NCBI GenBank assembly: GCA_016868295.1
Contig: VGHJ01000002.1
Location: 91,456 to 155,455, forward strand
Length of the DNA stretch: 64,000 bases
Source: Betaproteobacteria bacterium
GTDB lineage: Bacteria; Pseudomonadota; Gammaproteobacteria; Burkholderiales; Rhodocyclaceae
Direction of reading: 5' to 3'
Part shown: piece after piece, positions 39,137 through 48,578 of the stretch
Layout: every line of letters starts with the position of its first letter
Position numbering within the stretch: the stretch's first letter is position 1
Made by a program: the position numbers and the translations under genes
Notes under the pieces: model-generated
Told to the model about the DNA's origin: nothing
Database searches by the model: none
Seen by the model: the letters and a program-made list of their open reading frames with translations, nothing else

Positions 39137-39831
39137 TCTTGTTGCGCAGGGCCGGCGAGCGCGGCCACGCCAACCACGGCTGGCTCGACACCTGGCACAC
39201 CTTTTCCTTCGCCGGCTACCACGACCCGGCCGAGATGGGCTGGAGCGCGCTGCGCGTCATCAACGAGGACGTCGTCGCGCCGGGCATGGGTTTCGGCATG
39301 CACGGCCACCGCGACATGGAGATCGTCACCTGGATCCTCGATGGCGCGCTCGAGCACAAGGACAGCATGGGCAACGGCGCCGTGATCCGCCCGGGCGAGG
39401 CGCAGCGCATGAGCGCCGGCAGGGGCGTGCTACACAGCGAATTCAATCCCGCGCCGGACCGGCCGACGCATCTGCTGCAGATATGGATCGAGCCGAACAT
39501 GCGCGGTGTTGCGCCGAGCTACGAGCAGACCTTCTTCCCGCCCGAGGAGCGGCGCGGCCGCCTGCGCCTCATCGCCTCGAGCGACGGCCGCGAGGGCAGC
39601 GTGACGATCCACCAGGACGCGGCGCTGCACACCGCGCTGCTGGCGCCGGGCGAGACGGTGCGCCACACGCTGGCGGCTGGACGGCATGCCTACCTGCATG
39701 TCGCGCGCGGCGCCGTGACGCTCAAAAGTCAGTTCCTGCGGGACGGCGACGGCGCGAAGATCGCCGACGAAACCGATCTCGAAATCGCCGCGTCGCAGGA
39801 CGCGGAGATACTGTTGTTCGACTTGCCCTGA
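39133..39831 (+). CDS. Pirin-family protein (YhaK/YhhW type)
   Basis: 232-residue bicupin of the pirin family. Start [82 protein letters not shown], with metal-ligand histidines in GMHGHRDME, then [27 protein letters not shown]. E. coli YhhW has quercetinase activity; the natural role is unclear. Coupled to the ParA gene upstream, and six bases before the flavodoxin gene. The dispersed motif at 39724-39748 encodes [12 protein letters not shown] in the C-terminal cupin. Confidence 0.92.
   Translation: [232 protein letters not shown]
39724..39748 (-). repeat. Dispersed 25-bp motif, copy 12 (inside pirin gene)
   Basis: Minus strand: CGCCGT, spacer CCCGCAGG, AACTGACTTTT; one change. Coding sequence KSQFLRDGD in a turn of the second cupin. 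Confidence 0.83.
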
Positions 39832-39837
39832 AAGGAG

Positions 39838-40410
39838 ATGGCTTTGAAAACAGTGGTGGTGGTGTATCACAGCGGCTACGGCCATACCGAGCGCCAGGCG
39901 AAGGCCGTGGCGGAGGGCGCGGCGGCGGTGGCGGACGTCAAGGTGCAACTGCTGTCCGTGGCCGATGCCGACCGCAACTGGGACGTGCTGGCGGCGGCCG
40001 ATGCGATCGTCTTCGGCGCGCCGACCTACATGGGCAGCGTTTCGGCCGACTTCAAGAAGTTCATGGACGCCAGCGCCAAGGCCTGGTTCTCCTCGGCCTG
40101 GAAGGACAAGCTCGCCGCCGGCTTCACCAACTCCGGCAGCCAGAGTGGCGACAAGCTCAACTCGCTGGTCCAGCTCATGGTGTTCGCCAACCAGCACGGC
40201 ATGCTGTGGGTGAGCCTGGGGCTGATGCCCGGCAATAACAGCAGCAAGGGTTCGGTTGCCGACCTCAACCGCCTCGGCAGCTTCTCCGGCGCCATGGCGC
40301 AGTCGAACGTCGACCAGGGGGCCGACGCCATGCTGGAGAGCGACCTCGCCACCGCCGCCCATCTCGGCCGGCGCGTGGCGGAAGCGGCGCTGCGCTATAG
40401 CAGACCCTAA
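39838..40410 (+). CDS. Flavodoxin-family NAD(P)H:quinone oxidoreductase (WrbA-like)
   Basis: 190 residues with the flavodoxin fold: KTVVVVYHSGYGHTERQAKAVAEGA (phosphate-binding loop), ADAIVFGAPTYMGSVSADFKKFMDAS, AAGFTNSGSQSGDKLNSLVQLMVFANQHGMLWVSLGLMPGNN. It matches WrbA-like FMN proteins that reduce quinones by two electrons and protect against oxidative stress, but differs enough that I do not assign wrbA. AAAGGAG precedes the ATG. It probably forms one transcript with ParA and pirin genes. Confidence 0.85.
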   Translation: MALKTVVVVYHSGYGHTERQAKAVAEGAAAVADVKVQLLSVADADRNWDVLAAADAIVFGAPTYMGSVSADFKKFMDASAKAWFSSAWKDKLAAGFTNSGSQSGDKLNSLVQLMVFANQHGMLWVSLGLMPGNNSSKGSVADLNRLGSFSGAMAQSNVDQGADAMLESDLATAAHLGRRVAEAALRYSRP

Positions 40411-41285
40411 GACGTACCGCGGCGGGCGAGCCAGATGCCGGCCAGCACCGCCGCGGCGCCGAGCCACTGCAGCGCGGCGAGTGCCTCGCCGAAGATCAGC
40501 CAGGCGAAGCCCGCCGCCGCCACCGGCTGCAGCAGCAGGCTCACCGACGAGAAGCTGGCCGACAGGTGCGCCACCGCCCAGGCGATCAGGCTCTGCCCGG
40601 CGAACTGGCAGACCAGCGCCAGGCCGACGAGCACCAGCCAGCCTGTCGTCGACGACGGCAGGATCGTCTCCCCCATCAGCAGCGCCACGGGCAGCAAGGC
40701 CGCGGCGCAGGCGCAGCCGCTCACCAGCATGATGCGCGCGGTGGACTGCGTGTCGCGCAGGCGCTTCACGCACAACTGATAGCCGGCGTAGAACACGGCC
40801 GTCAGCACGCCGAGGCCGTCGCCGATCAGGACGGCACCCGGGCCGCCCAGGTTCGCCCCCATCAGCAGCGCCGCCCCCGCCAGCGCCAGCAGCATGCCGC
40901 CGAAGAACACCGGCCGCGTCCGCTCGCCGAGCAGCAGCCAGGCGCCGAGCGTGACGGCCACCGGCGCCAGGTTGGCGAGGAAGGTGGCGTTGGCCACGCT
41001 GGTGAGGCGGATCGACCAGTGCCAGACGGCGAGGTCGGCGGCGAAAAAGAGGCCGGCCATCGCGGCCATCGCCAGGCCCTTGTTCGAACGATCGGTGGAA
41101 GCGTCGCGCTTCTCCAGCGCCGCCCACAGCGCCAGCAGCGGCAGCGCGAGAAACAGGCGCCAGAAGGCGGTCGCCACCGGCCCGACCTCGGACCAGCGCA
41201 CGAAGATCGGCGCGAAGGCGATGCCGAGGGCGCCGGCGAAGAGCGCCGCCAGCGCCACCGATCCGCGCCCTGCGATCCTGTCCAA
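40407..41285 (-). CDS. EamA-family (DMT) membrane transporter
   Basis: 292 residues with about ten hydrophobic segments arranged as two EamA repeats: LAALFAGALGIAFAPIFVRWSEVGPVATAFWRLFLALPLLALWA near the N-terminus and VLIGDGLGVLTAVFYAGYQLCVKRL in the second half. Drug/metabolite exporter superfamily; substrate unknown. It is convergent with the flavodoxin gene (ends overlap by four bases) and divergent from dnaE with an 88-base gap. Confidence 0.87.
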   Translation of the reverse strand: MDRIAGRGSVALAALFAGALGIAFAPIFVRWSEVGPVATAFWRLFLALPLLALWAALEKRDASTDRSNKGLAMAAMAGLFFAADLAVWHWSIRLTSVANATFLANLAPVAVTLGAWLLLGERTRPVFFGGMLLALAGAALLMGANLGGPGAVLIGDGLGVLTAVFYAGYQLCVKRLRDTQSTARIMLVSGCACAAALLPVALLMGETILPSSTTGWLVLVGLALVCQFAGQSLIAWAVAHLSASFSSVSLLLQPVAAAGFAWLIFGEALAALQWLGAAAVLAGIWLARRGTS

Positions 41286-41373
41286 TCTGTCAATCCTTTT
41301 TTCTTGCCGGGGGCCAGTATATTTCAGCGGCCGGCAATATGAACGGGAACGGCTTAGGTTCTAAAATACGGCC

Positions 41374-44300
41374 ATGCCGTCCCCCGCCTTTGTCCATCTC
41401 CGGCTGCACAGCGAATACTCCATCTCCGACGGCATGGTGCGCCTGGACGACGCCGTGGCGCGGGCCGCGGCCGACGGCATGCCGGCCCTCGGACTCACCG
41501 ATCTCGCCAACCTGTTCGGCATGGTCAAGTTCTACAGCGGCGCGCGGAGCCGCGGACTCAAGCCCGTTGTCGGCTGCGAAGTCTGGGTGGCGCCGGCCGC
41601 GGGCCGTGCCGGGGCGGAGGGCGCACGCGCCAGCCGCCTGCTGCTGCTGGCGAAGAATCGCGCCGGCTACCTGCGCCTGTGCGAACTGCTCACCCTGGCC
41701 TATCTCGGCCCGCGCAGCCGCGGACGGCCCGAGCTGGCCCTCGAGGCCTTCGCGGCCGGCGACAACGCCGGGCTGATCGCGCTGTCGGGCGCGGGCCTCG
41801 GCGACATCGGCCAGGCCCTGCTGGCCGGCAATGCCGCGCAGGCCGAGAAGGTCGCCGCCGAGTGGGCCGGGATGTTCCCCGGCAGCTTCTACATCGAATT
41901 GCAGCGCTACGGCCAGCCGCAGGCGGAGACGCTGGTGTCGGCGAGCGTGGCGCTGGCGGCGAAGCTGGACCTGCCGGTGGTGGCGACGCATCCCGTGCAG
42001 TTCCTCGATCGGGAAGACTTCAAGGCGCATGAGGCGCGCGTCTGCATTGCCGAGGGCTATGTGCTGGCCGACCCGCGCCGGCCGAAGCTGTTCACCGAGG
42101 AACAGTATTTCAAGACGCAGGCCGAGATGCAGGCGCTCTTCGCCGACCTGCCCGAGGCGCTGGAGAATTCCGTCGAGATCGCGCGGCGCTGCAACCTCGG
42201 CATCGAGCTGGGCAAGAACAAGCTGCCCCTGTTTCCGACGCCGGAGGGCGTTTCGCTCGACGACTACCTGACGCAGCAGGCGGAGGCCGGGCTGGCGCGG
42301 AGACTGGCGCAGCTTTATCCCGATGCTGCCGAGCGCGAACGGAAGCGGGCGGAATACGCCGAGCGCCTCGCCTTCGAGTGCAAGACCATCGCCCAGATGG
42401 GCTTCCCCGGCTACTTCCTCATCGTCGCCGACTTCATCAACTGGGCCAAGCAGAACGGTGTTCCGGTCGGCCCGGGGCGCGGCTCGGGCGCCGGCTCGCT
42501 GGTGGCCTATTCGCTGGGCATCACCGACCTCGACCCGCTGCGCTACGAGCTGCTGTTCGAGCGTTTCCTCAACCCCGAGCGGGTGTCGATGCCCGATTTC
42601 GACGTGGACTTCTGTCAGGAGGGGCGCGACCGCGTCATCGACTACGTCAAGCGCAACTACGGCGGCCACGCCGTGTCGCAGATCGCCACCTTCGGCACCA
42701 TGGCGGCGAAGGCGGTGATCCGCGACGTCGGCCGCGTGCTCGATCTCGGCTTCAATTTCGTCGACCAGTTCGCCAAGCTGATTCCGAACGAGCTGGGCAT
42801 CACGCTGAAGGATGCGCGCGAAAAAGAGCCGGCCATCAACGAGCGCGCCGAGCGCGAGGAGGAGATCCGCCAGCTGCTCGATCTGGCGGAAAAACTGGAG
42901 GGCCTGACGCGCAACGTCGGCATGCACGCCGGCGGCGTGCTCATCGCGCCGGGCAAGCTGACCGACTTCTGTCCGCTCTATTCGGCCGGCGGCGCCGAAT
43001 CCGCCGTGAGCCAGTTCGACAAGGATGACGTCGAGCGCGCCGGTCTGGTGAAGTTCGACTTCCTCGGCCTGCGCACCCTGACGATCCTGGCCGAGGCGGT
43101 GCGCTTCGTGAAGGAGGTCGAGGAGGTCGACATCGACCTGGACACCCTGCCGCTCGACGACAAGCCGACCTACGACCGCATCTTCAAGACGGCCAACACC
43201 ACGGCGGTGTTCCAGTTCGAATCGCGCGGCATGAAGGAGACGCTGCTGCAGGCCAAGCCCGACCGGCTGGAAGACCTGATCGCCCTGAACGCGCTCTACC
43301 GCCCTGGGCCGATGGACTTCATCCCCAACTTCATCGCGCGCAAGCACGGCCGCGAGCGCATCGTCTACCCGCATCCGCTGCTCGAGAAGGTGGTCGGCAA
43401 CACCTACGGCATCATGGTGTACCAGGAGCAGGTGATGCAGGCCGCCCAGGTGGTGGCCGGCTACTCGCTCGGCGGCGCCGACCTCCTGCGCCGCGCCATG
43501 GGCAAGAAGAAGCCCGAGGAGATGGCCCAGCAGCGCGCGGTTTTCGTCGAGGGCGCGGGGAAGAACGACATCGGCGCCGACAAGGCCAACGAGATCTTCG
43601 ACACCATGGAGAAGTTCGCCGGCTACGGCTTCAACAAGTCGCATGCCGCCGCCTACTCGCTCGTCGCCTACCAGACGGCGTATCTGAAGTGCCACCATCC
43701 GGCGGCCTTCATGGCGGCGACGCTATCCTCCGAAATGGCCGACACGGACAAGGTGCAGTTCTTCGTCGCCGACGCCGTGTCGAACGGACTGACTTTTCTG
43801 CCGCCCGACGTCAATCGCAGTCGCTACCGCTTCACGCCGGTGGACGCGAAGACCATCCGCTACGGCCTCGGCGCCATCAAGGGCACGGGCGAGTCGGCCA
43901 TCGGCGCCATCGCCCGCGCGCGCGAGGAAGACGGCGATTTCACCGACCTGTTCGATTTCTGCAGGCGCATCGACAAGCGCGTGGTGAACCGCCGCGTCAT
44001 CGAGGCGCTGATCCGCGCCGGCGCCTTCGACTCCATCGACGAGCGCCGCGCCGCGCTGATGGCCTCGGTCGGCATCGCGCTGGAAGCGGCCGAACAGGCC
44101 GAACGCGACGCCCTGCAGGTGGGCCTGTTCGAAGCCGGCGGCGCGCCCGAGCAGCGCCTGCAGCTCACCGACACGCCGCCGTGGAGCGAGCGCGAGCGGC
44201 TGCTCAACGAAAAGCAGGCACTGGGTTTCTTCCTCTCCGGCCACCCCTACAGCGAGGTGCGCGCCGAACTTTCCGCCTTCATCCGCCGGCCGCTCGGTTC

Positions 44301-44829
44301 ACTGGAGCCGCAGAAGGAGTCGGTGCTGCTGGCCGGCATCGTCACCGCCACGCGCACGCAGATGACGCGGCGCGGCAAGATGATCGTCGTCACGCTCGAC
44401 GACGGCACGGCGCAGGTCGAGATGACGGTGTTCAACGAGGTGTACGAAGCGGAGCGGGCGAAAATCCGCGAGGACGAGCCGCTCATCGTCGAGGGCAAGG
44501 TGAGCCGCGATGACTTCAACGGCGGCCTGCGCGTCAATGCCGACAAGCTGATGACCTTGGCCGAGGCTCGCGGCCGCTACGCCAAGGCGCTGCGTGTGGC
44601 GTTGAACGGCGAGGCGAGCCGCGCCGGCGCGGCCGCGGCGGAGAAGCTGCGCATGCTGCTGGCGCCCTACCGCAACGGCCCCTGCCCGGTGCGCGTGCGC
44701 TACAGGAACGACAAGGCCGAATGCGAGCTGCCGCTGGGGGAAGCCTGGCGCGTGCGCCTCGACGACGAACTGCTCGCCGGCCTGCAGCAATGGCTGCAGG
44801 CCGAGAACGTCGAGGTCGTCTACCAATAA
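41374..44829 (+). CDS. dnaE: DNA polymerase III alpha subunit
   Basis: Replicative polymerase, 1151 residues. PHP domain at the N-terminus (FVHLRLHSEYSISDGMVRLDDAVARAAADGMPALGLTDLANLFGMVKFY), catalytic palm with VGPGRGSGAGSLVAYSLGITDLDPL and MPDFDVDFCQEGRDRVIDYV (catalytic aspartates about 405-409), MVYQEQVMQ, the (HhH)2 region, beta-clamp motif QADLF-like QVGLFEAGG, and a C-terminal OB domain (VLLAGIVTATRTQMTRRGKMIVVTLDDGTAQVEMTVF). The dispersed motif at 43773-43797 encodes DAVSNGLTFLPPDVN. The stop lies two bases from the convergent DUF3501 stop. Confidence 0.98.
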   Translation: MPSPAFVHLRLHSEYSISDGMVRLDDAVARAAADGMPALGLTDLANLFGMVKFYSGARSRGLKPVVGCEVWVAPAAGRAGAEGARASRLLLLAKNRAGYLRLCELLTLAYLGPRSRGRPELALEAFAAGDNAGLIALSGAGLGDIGQALLAGNAAQAEKVAAEWAGMFPGSFYIELQRYGQPQAETLVSASVALAAKLDLPVVATHPVQFLDREDFKAHEARVCIAEGYVLADPRRPKLFTEEQYFKTQAEMQALFADLPEALENSVEIARRCNLGIELGKNKLPLFPTPEGVSLDDYLTQQAEAGLARRLAQLYPDAAERERKRAEYAERLAFECKTIAQMGFPGYFLIVADFINWAKQNGVPVGPGRGSGAGSLVAYSLGITDLDPLRYELLFERFLNPERVSMPDFDVDFCQEGRDRVIDYVKRNYGGHAVSQIATFGTMAAKAVIRDVGRVLDLGFNFVDQFAKLIPNELGITLKDAREKEPAINERAEREEEIRQLLDLAEKLEGLTRNVGMHAGGVLIAPGKLTDFCPLYSAGGAESAVSQFDKDDVERAGLVKFDFLGLRTLTILAEAVRFVKEVEEVDIDLDTLPLDDKPTYDRIFKTANTTAVFQFESRGMKETLLQAKPDRLEDLIALNALYRPGPMDFIPNFIARKHGRERIVYPHPLLEKVVGNTYGIMVYQEQVMQAAQVVAGYSLGGADLLRRAMGKKKPEEMAQQRAVFVEGAGKNDIGADKANEIFDTMEKFAGYGFNKSHAAAYSLVAYQTAYLKCHHPAAFMAATLSSEMADTDKVQFFVADAVSNGLTFLPPDVNRSRYRFTPVDAKTIRYGLGAIKGTGESAIGAIARAREEDGDFTDLFDFCRRIDKRVVNRRVIEALIRAGAFDSIDERRAALMASVGIALEAAEQAERDALQVGLFEAGGAPEQRLQLTDTPPWSERERLLNEKQALGFFLSGHPYSEVRAELSAFIRRPLGSLEPQKESVLLAGIVTATRTQMTRRGKMIVVTLDDGTAQVEMTVFNEVYEAERAKIREDEPLIVEGKVSRDDFNGGLRVNADKLMTLAEARGRYAKALRVALNGEASRAGAAAAEKLRMLLAPYRNGPCPVRVRYRNDKAECELPLGEAWRVRLDDELLAGLQQWLQAENVEVVYQ
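43773..43797 (+). repeat. Dispersed 25-bp motif, copy 13 (inside dnaE)
   Basis: CGCCGT, spacer GTCGAACG, GACTGACTTTT; both halves exact. dnaE encodes DAVSNGLTFLPP here. Confidence 0.9.
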
Positions 44830-44831
44830 GG

Positions 44832-45407
44832 TCACGCCAGGTCGGCGACGAGCGAGTCGCGCACGGCCGGCGGCACCGTGACGCTCTCGCGGTAGAGATC
44901 GTGGTCGATGCCGGCGCGGATCGCCTCACCGCCCTTCGCCGCGGCGATCATCGGCGGCGTCAGTTCGAAGCGCAGGAAGTGCACCGCGGCGGTCTTGTCC
45001 TCGGTCTCGCGCTCGAGGTCCTCGTTGGCGATGGGGAAGACCCTGTCGAACCCGTCGACCTGCAGCCAGACCTTCTTCTCGATGCCGATCAGGCGGGCCA
45101 GGGCGGCGCGGCGCTCGGCCTCGTCGCCGTACTCGACCATGAAGGTGGCCTTCCAGTTGTGGCCGTCGGGGATGAGCGGGTTGTAGACGTCCAGCTCCTC
45201 CTGGATCAGCTCCGGCTCGAACATGCGCTCGAGGCGCAGCATCTCCTGCACCTGGTACTGCATGGTGAGGGCATCCTCGAAATACAGCGTGGCGTGCGCG
45301 CCGATGGGCAACTGGCGGTTCTTCTTGTGCGCGATCACTTTCGCACGGAACTCCGGCCGCACGCGGGCGTATTTCTCGAGGCTGAAAAGGTTTTCGTGGG
45401 TCAGCAT
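44832..45407 (-). CDS. DUF3501 family protein
   Basis: 191 residues: [95 protein letters not shown]... The family is known almost only from its place next to a rubrerythrin and an Fe-S heterodisulfide-reductase-like protein, as here, so a role in peroxide or oxygen defence of that system is inferred. No cofactor motif is evident. It starts two bases after the Fe-S gene stop and is the last gene of the cluster. Confidence 0.85.
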   Translation of the reverse strand: MLTHENLFSLEKYARVRPEFRAKVIAHKKNRQLPIGAHATLYFEDALTMQYQVQEMLRLERMFEPELIQEELDVYNPLIPDGHNWKATFMVEYGDEAERRAALARLIGIEKKVWLQVDGFDRVFPIANEDLERETEDKTAAVHFLRFELTPPMIAAAKGGEAIRAGIDHDLYRESVTVPPAVRDSLVADLA

Positions 45408-45409
45408 GG

Positions 45410-46747
45410 TCAGATACCGTAGGCCTTTCTGAGAAGTGTTATCGGGTGTTCGGGCGACGAGCCGTCGGCGCGGACGTGGCCGATGTGGTGGCCGGCCATG
45501 GCGCAGTCGCTGCCGTAGTGGTCGGGCTGCGCCTCGTTCACGCGCTTGACCACCGGCCTGGCGATCTTCACGGCGTAGTCGTGGAACTCCTGCTTCACGG
45601 CGTAGGTGCCGTCGTGGCCGGAGCAGCGCTCGATGATGTCCACCTCGGTGCCGGGCACGAGCGATAGCGCCTCCTTCGTCTTCGGCCCGATGTTCTGCAC
45701 CCGCTGGTGGCAGGCGGCGTGGTAGGACACCTTGCCCAGCGGCGCCTTGAAGTCGGTCTTCAGCTTGCCTTTCCGGTGGCGCAGCATGAGGTACTCGAAG
45801 GGGTCGTAGAAGGCGTTCTTCACCTTCTGCACCTCCGGGTCGTCCGGGAACATCAGCGGCAGTTCCTGCTTGAACATCAGCACGCAGGAGGGCACCAGGG
45901 CGGTCAAGTCCCAGCCGGCGTCGACCAGTTTCGCCAGTTGCGGGATGTTGACTTCCTTCGCCGCGCGCACCGACTCGAGGTCGCCCAGTTCCAGCTTCGG
46001 CATGCCACAGCAGCGCTCCTTCTCGGCCAGCGTGACCGGGATGCCGTTGTGATTGAAGACGGCGGCGAGGTCCTCGCCGGGGCCGGGCTCGTTGCGGTTC
46101 ATGTAGCAGGTGGCGAAGAGGGCCACCTTGCCCTTGGTCTCGCCGGCCGGCTCCGCCGGCGAGTCGAGCGGCTGTTTTTCCAGGCGGCTGCGCAGCGGCT
46201 TGCTCGAGAACTCGGGCAGCCAGGCCTCGGCATGGATGCCGGCGACGGCTTGAAGCGCCTTGCGGGCGGGACCGATCTTGTTGACGGCATTCATCGTCTG
46301 GGCGACCACCGGAATGCCGGCCAGCCGGCCGACCGTGTCGGTGCTGGTCAGCACCTTGTCGCGCAGACTGGTGGCGCCCTTCTTGTAGTGCACCGCCTTG
46401 GCGCGCAGCATGAGATGCGGGAAATCCAGGTTCCACTCGTGCGGCGGCACGTAGGGGCACTTGGTCATGTAGCAGAGGTCGCACAGATAGCAGTGCTCGA
46501 CCACCTTCCAGTAGTCCTCCTTCTTGACGCCGTTCACTTCCAGGGTCGGCGACGCGTCGACCAGGTCGAACAGCGTCGGGAAGGACTGGCACAGGCTGAC
46601 GCAGCGGCGGCAGCCGTGGCAGATGTCGAAGACGCGCTCCATCTCGTGGGTGAGCGCGGCCTCGTCGTAGAACGCCGGGTTCCGCCAGTCGAGGGGATGG
46701 CGGGTGGGCGCTTCGAGGTTGCCTTCGCGGGTGGTCGGTGCAGCCAT
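45410..46747 (-). CDS. Fe-S oxidoreductase (GlpC/HdrB-like, CCG domains)
   Basis: 445 residues. Two 4Fe-4S motifs near the N-terminus ([11 protein letters not shown] about 43-53, [13 protein letters not shown] about 87-99), then two cysteine-rich CCG-type domains: CYMNRNEPG ... [15 protein letters not shown] ... [13 protein letters not shown], and [12 protein letters not shown] ... [11 protein letters not shown] ... [10 protein letters not shown]. In the second domain the usual CCG is CSG. Such proteins pass electrons from flavoproteins or quinol to a partner; here the partner is probably the adjacent rubrerythrin, giving a peroxide-reduction chain. The gap to rubrerythrin holds a palindromic repeat. 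Confidence 0.88.
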   Translation of the reverse strand: MAAPTTREGNLEAPTRHPLDWRNPAFYDEAALTHEMERVFDICHGCRRCVSLCQSFPTLFDLVDASPTLEVNGVKKEDYWKVVEHCYLCDLCYMTKCPYVPPHEWNLDFPHLMLRAKAVHYKKGATSLRDKVLTSTDTVGRLAGIPVVAQTMNAVNKIGPARKALQAVAGIHAEAWLPEFSSKPLRSRLEKQPLDSPAEPAGETKGKVALFATCYMNRNEPGPGEDLAAVFNHNGIPVTLAEKERCCGMPKLELGDLESVRAAKEVNIPQLAKLVDAGWDLTALVPSCVLMFKQELPLMFPDDPEVQKVKNAFYDPFEYLMLRHRKGKLKTDFKAPLGKVSYHAACHQRVQNIGPKTKEALSLVPGTEVDIIERCSGHDGTYAVKQEFHDYAVKIARPVVKRVNEAQPDHYGSDCAMAGHHIGHVRADGSSPEHPITLLRKAYGI

Positions 46748-46776
46748 ATTCGTCTCTGTCTGGGGTTGGGGGCGGC

Positions 46777-46827
46777 CCCCGTTCCCTCTCCCCCAGCCCC
46801 TCTCCCGCGGGCGGGAGAGGGGAGAGG
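46777..46827. repeat. CTCTCCC palindromic intergenic repeat, copy 2
   Basis: Arms CCCCTCTCCCGC (46797-46808) and GCGGGAGAGGGG (46811-46822), identical to those at 16282-16307 but with the flanking tail on the other side. It lies between rubrerythrin and the Fe-S gene and may stabilise or end the upstream message. Confidence 0.8.
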
Positions 46828-46846
46828 AAGCTGGAGCCGGGTTGTC

Positions 46847-47266
46847 TTACTTGCCGAGTTCGTTCAGGGCCTTCTGGTAGCGGTTGGCGTGCGAACGCTC
46901 CGCCTTGGCCAGGGTCTCGAACCAGTCGGCGATCTCGTCGAAGCCTTCGGAACGCGCGTCCTTCGCCATGCCCGGGTACATGTCGGTGTACTCGTGGGTC
47001 TCGCCGGCGACGGCGGACTTCAGGTTGTCGGCGGTGGCGCCGAAGGGCAGGCCGGTGGCCGGGTCGCCGCACTTCTCCAGGTACTCGAGGTGGCCGTGGG
47101 CGTGGCCGGTCTCGCCTTCCGCGGTGGAGCGGAACAGGGCGGCCACGTCGGCATAGCCCTCGACGTCGGCCTTGTTGGCGAAATACAGGTAGCGGCGGTT
47201 GGCCTGGGATTCGCCGGCGAAGGCGTCTTTCAGGTGTTTCTCGGTCTTACTTCCTTTGAGTTGCAT
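46847..47266 (-). CDS. Rubrerythrin without rubredoxin domain (sulerythrin-like)
   Basis: 139 residues, only the diiron four-helix part. Ligand-bearing blocks: [21 protein letters not shown] (Glu about 19), [21 protein letters not shown] (Glu and His about 52-55), [24 protein letters not shown] (Glu about 93) and [14 protein letters not shown] (Glu, His about 126-129). It reduces hydrogen peroxide, in anaerobes and microaerophiles especially. Lacking its own rubredoxin, it must take electrons from another protein, plausibly the Fe-S protein encoded next. The neighbouring oxyR suggests peroxide induction. Confidence 0.93.
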   Translation of the reverse strand: MQLKGSKTEKHLKDAFAGESQANRRYLYFANKADVEGYADVAALFRSTAEGETGHAHGHLEYLEKCGDPATGLPFGATADNLKSAVAGETHEYTDMYPGMAKDARSEGFDEIADWFETLAKAERSHANRYQKALNELGK

Positions 47267-47385
47267 GGTCTGACTCCTCACGTGGGTTGAATGCGACAGG
47301 ACATTGCTGTCCTGGCAATGCGAAAGATAGGCCCCTTTCAAACGAAAGGGAAATTGGATTTTTCTACCCTTGCGATAGGCAGTGG

Positions 47386-48309
47386 CTATCGCCTGGAAAC
47401 GGCCCGCGTGCCGGGCAGCCTGCTTTCGAGCAGGGCGCGGCGCACCACCTCGACGGCCTGCTGGCGCGGATAGCTGGCGCGCCAGACCAGGCCGACGCGG
47501 CGCGTCGGATGCGGTTCGCGGAACGGCCGCACGCGCAGGAGGGGGTCCTTGGGCGAGATGTCGTCCACCGCCGTGGCGGGCATCACCGTGACGCCGACGC
47601 CGCTGGCGACCATGTGGCGGATGGTTTCCAGCGAGCTGCCCTCGATGACATGCGGCGACACGCCGGCCTGGCTGATGGCGGTCGCGCAGAGGTCGAGCAC
47701 CTGGTCGCGGAAGCAGTTGCCGGCGCCGAGCATCAGCAGCTGCGCGTCGAGCAGCGCGGACGAGGCGATGGCTTTCTGTTTCGCCCAGGGATGACCGGCC
47801 GGCGCCAGCACGCGGAACTCCTCGTCGTAGACCGCCTGCGCCACCAGCGTCGGCTCCTCGACGGGCAGGGCGAGGATGGCGAGATCGAGCTCGGAGGTTT
47901 TCAGCTTCTCGATCAGGCGGTGGGTGAAATTCTCTTCCAGCAGCAGCGGCATTTCCGGCGCGCGCGCCTTCACCAGCGGCACCAGGCGCGGCAGCAGCCA
48001 GGGCGCGATGGTGTAGATGACGCCGACGCGCAGCGGCCCGACCAGCGGGCCCTTGTCGGCGGCGGCGATTTCCGTCACCTGCGCGGCTTCTGCCAGCACC
48101 TTTTCCGCCTGGGCGACGATGCGCTCGCCGACGGGGGTGACGCGCACCTCCTGCGGCGAGCGCTCGAAGAGGATGACGCCGAGTTCCTCCTCCAGCTTCT
48201 TCACGGCCACCGACAACGTCGGCTGCGAGACGAAGCACTTCTCGGCGGCGCGGCCGAAATGGCGCTCGCGAGCGAGGGCGACGATGTAACGGAGGTCCGT
48301 AAGAGTCAT
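47386..48309 (-). CDS. oxyR: Hydrogen-peroxide-sensing LysR regulator OxyR
   Basis: 307 residues. N-terminal winged helix (MTLTDLRYIVALARERHFGRAAEKCFVSQPTLSVAVKKLEEELGVILFER), then the sensor domain with the redox pair in GAGNCFRDQVLDLCATA, where the cysteines (about 198 and 207) correspond to C199 and C208 of E. coli OxyR, followed by SSLETIRHMVASGVGVTVMPATA. It lies upstream of the rubrerythrin/Fe-S/DUF3501 genes on the same strand, 119 bases before rubrerythrin, so it probably controls them. Confidence 0.93.
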   Translation of the reverse strand: MTLTDLRYIVALARERHFGRAAEKCFVSQPTLSVAVKKLEEELGVILFERSPQEVRVTPVGERIVAQAEKVLAEAAQVTEIAAADKGPLVGPLRVGVIYTIAPWLLPRLVPLVKARAPEMPLLLEENFTHRLIEKLKTSELDLAILALPVEEPTLVAQAVYDEEFRVLAPAGHPWAKQKAIASSALLDAQLLMLGAGNCFRDQVLDLCATAISQAGVSPHVIEGSSLETIRHMVASGVGVTVMPATAVDDISPKDPLLRVRPFREPHPTRRVGLVWRASYPRQQAVEVVRRALLESRLPGTRAVSRR

Positions 48310-48578
48310 ACGGTCGGCCGCTGTTCGAAATCCGTGAAATCGCCGCTGCCGAGTTCGACTTCGACGCGGTCCACGCGCGCGCCCGGCGGGCCGCGCCGCG
48401 ACCAGGCGATCATCGCCGCCACCGCCTCGTCGCTGCCGCAGACCATGGTCTCCACCGTGCCGTCGCGGCGGTTGCGCACCCAGCCGGTGACGCCATGCTG
48501 CTGCGCTTCCCAGGCCAGCGAGGCGCGGAAGCCGACGCCCTGTACCCGGCCGTGGATGACCAGGCGCCGCCGCTCCAT
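48306..48578 (-). CDS. acyP: Acylphosphatase
   Basis: Small (90-residue) cytosolic enzyme hydrolysing carboxyl-phosphate bonds. Signature [48 protein letters not shown]: catalytic Arg in GRVQGVGFR and catalytic Asn in GWVRNRRDG. The ATG shares one base with the metG stop (TAATG) and its stop overlaps the oxyR start, so metG, acyP and oxyR are packed on one strand. Confidence 0.94.
   Translation of the reverse strand: MERRRLVIHGRVQGVGFRASLAWEAQQHGVTGWVRNRRDGTVETMVCGSDEAVAAMIAWSRRGPPGARVDRVEVELGSGDFTDFEQRPTV

Noticed and set aside
45410..47072. N-terminal extension of the DUF3501 frame across the Fe-S gene
   Set aside because: The DUF3501 family starts at [13 protein letters not shown]; the upstream part is an out-of-frame shadow of the Fe-S gene on the same strand.
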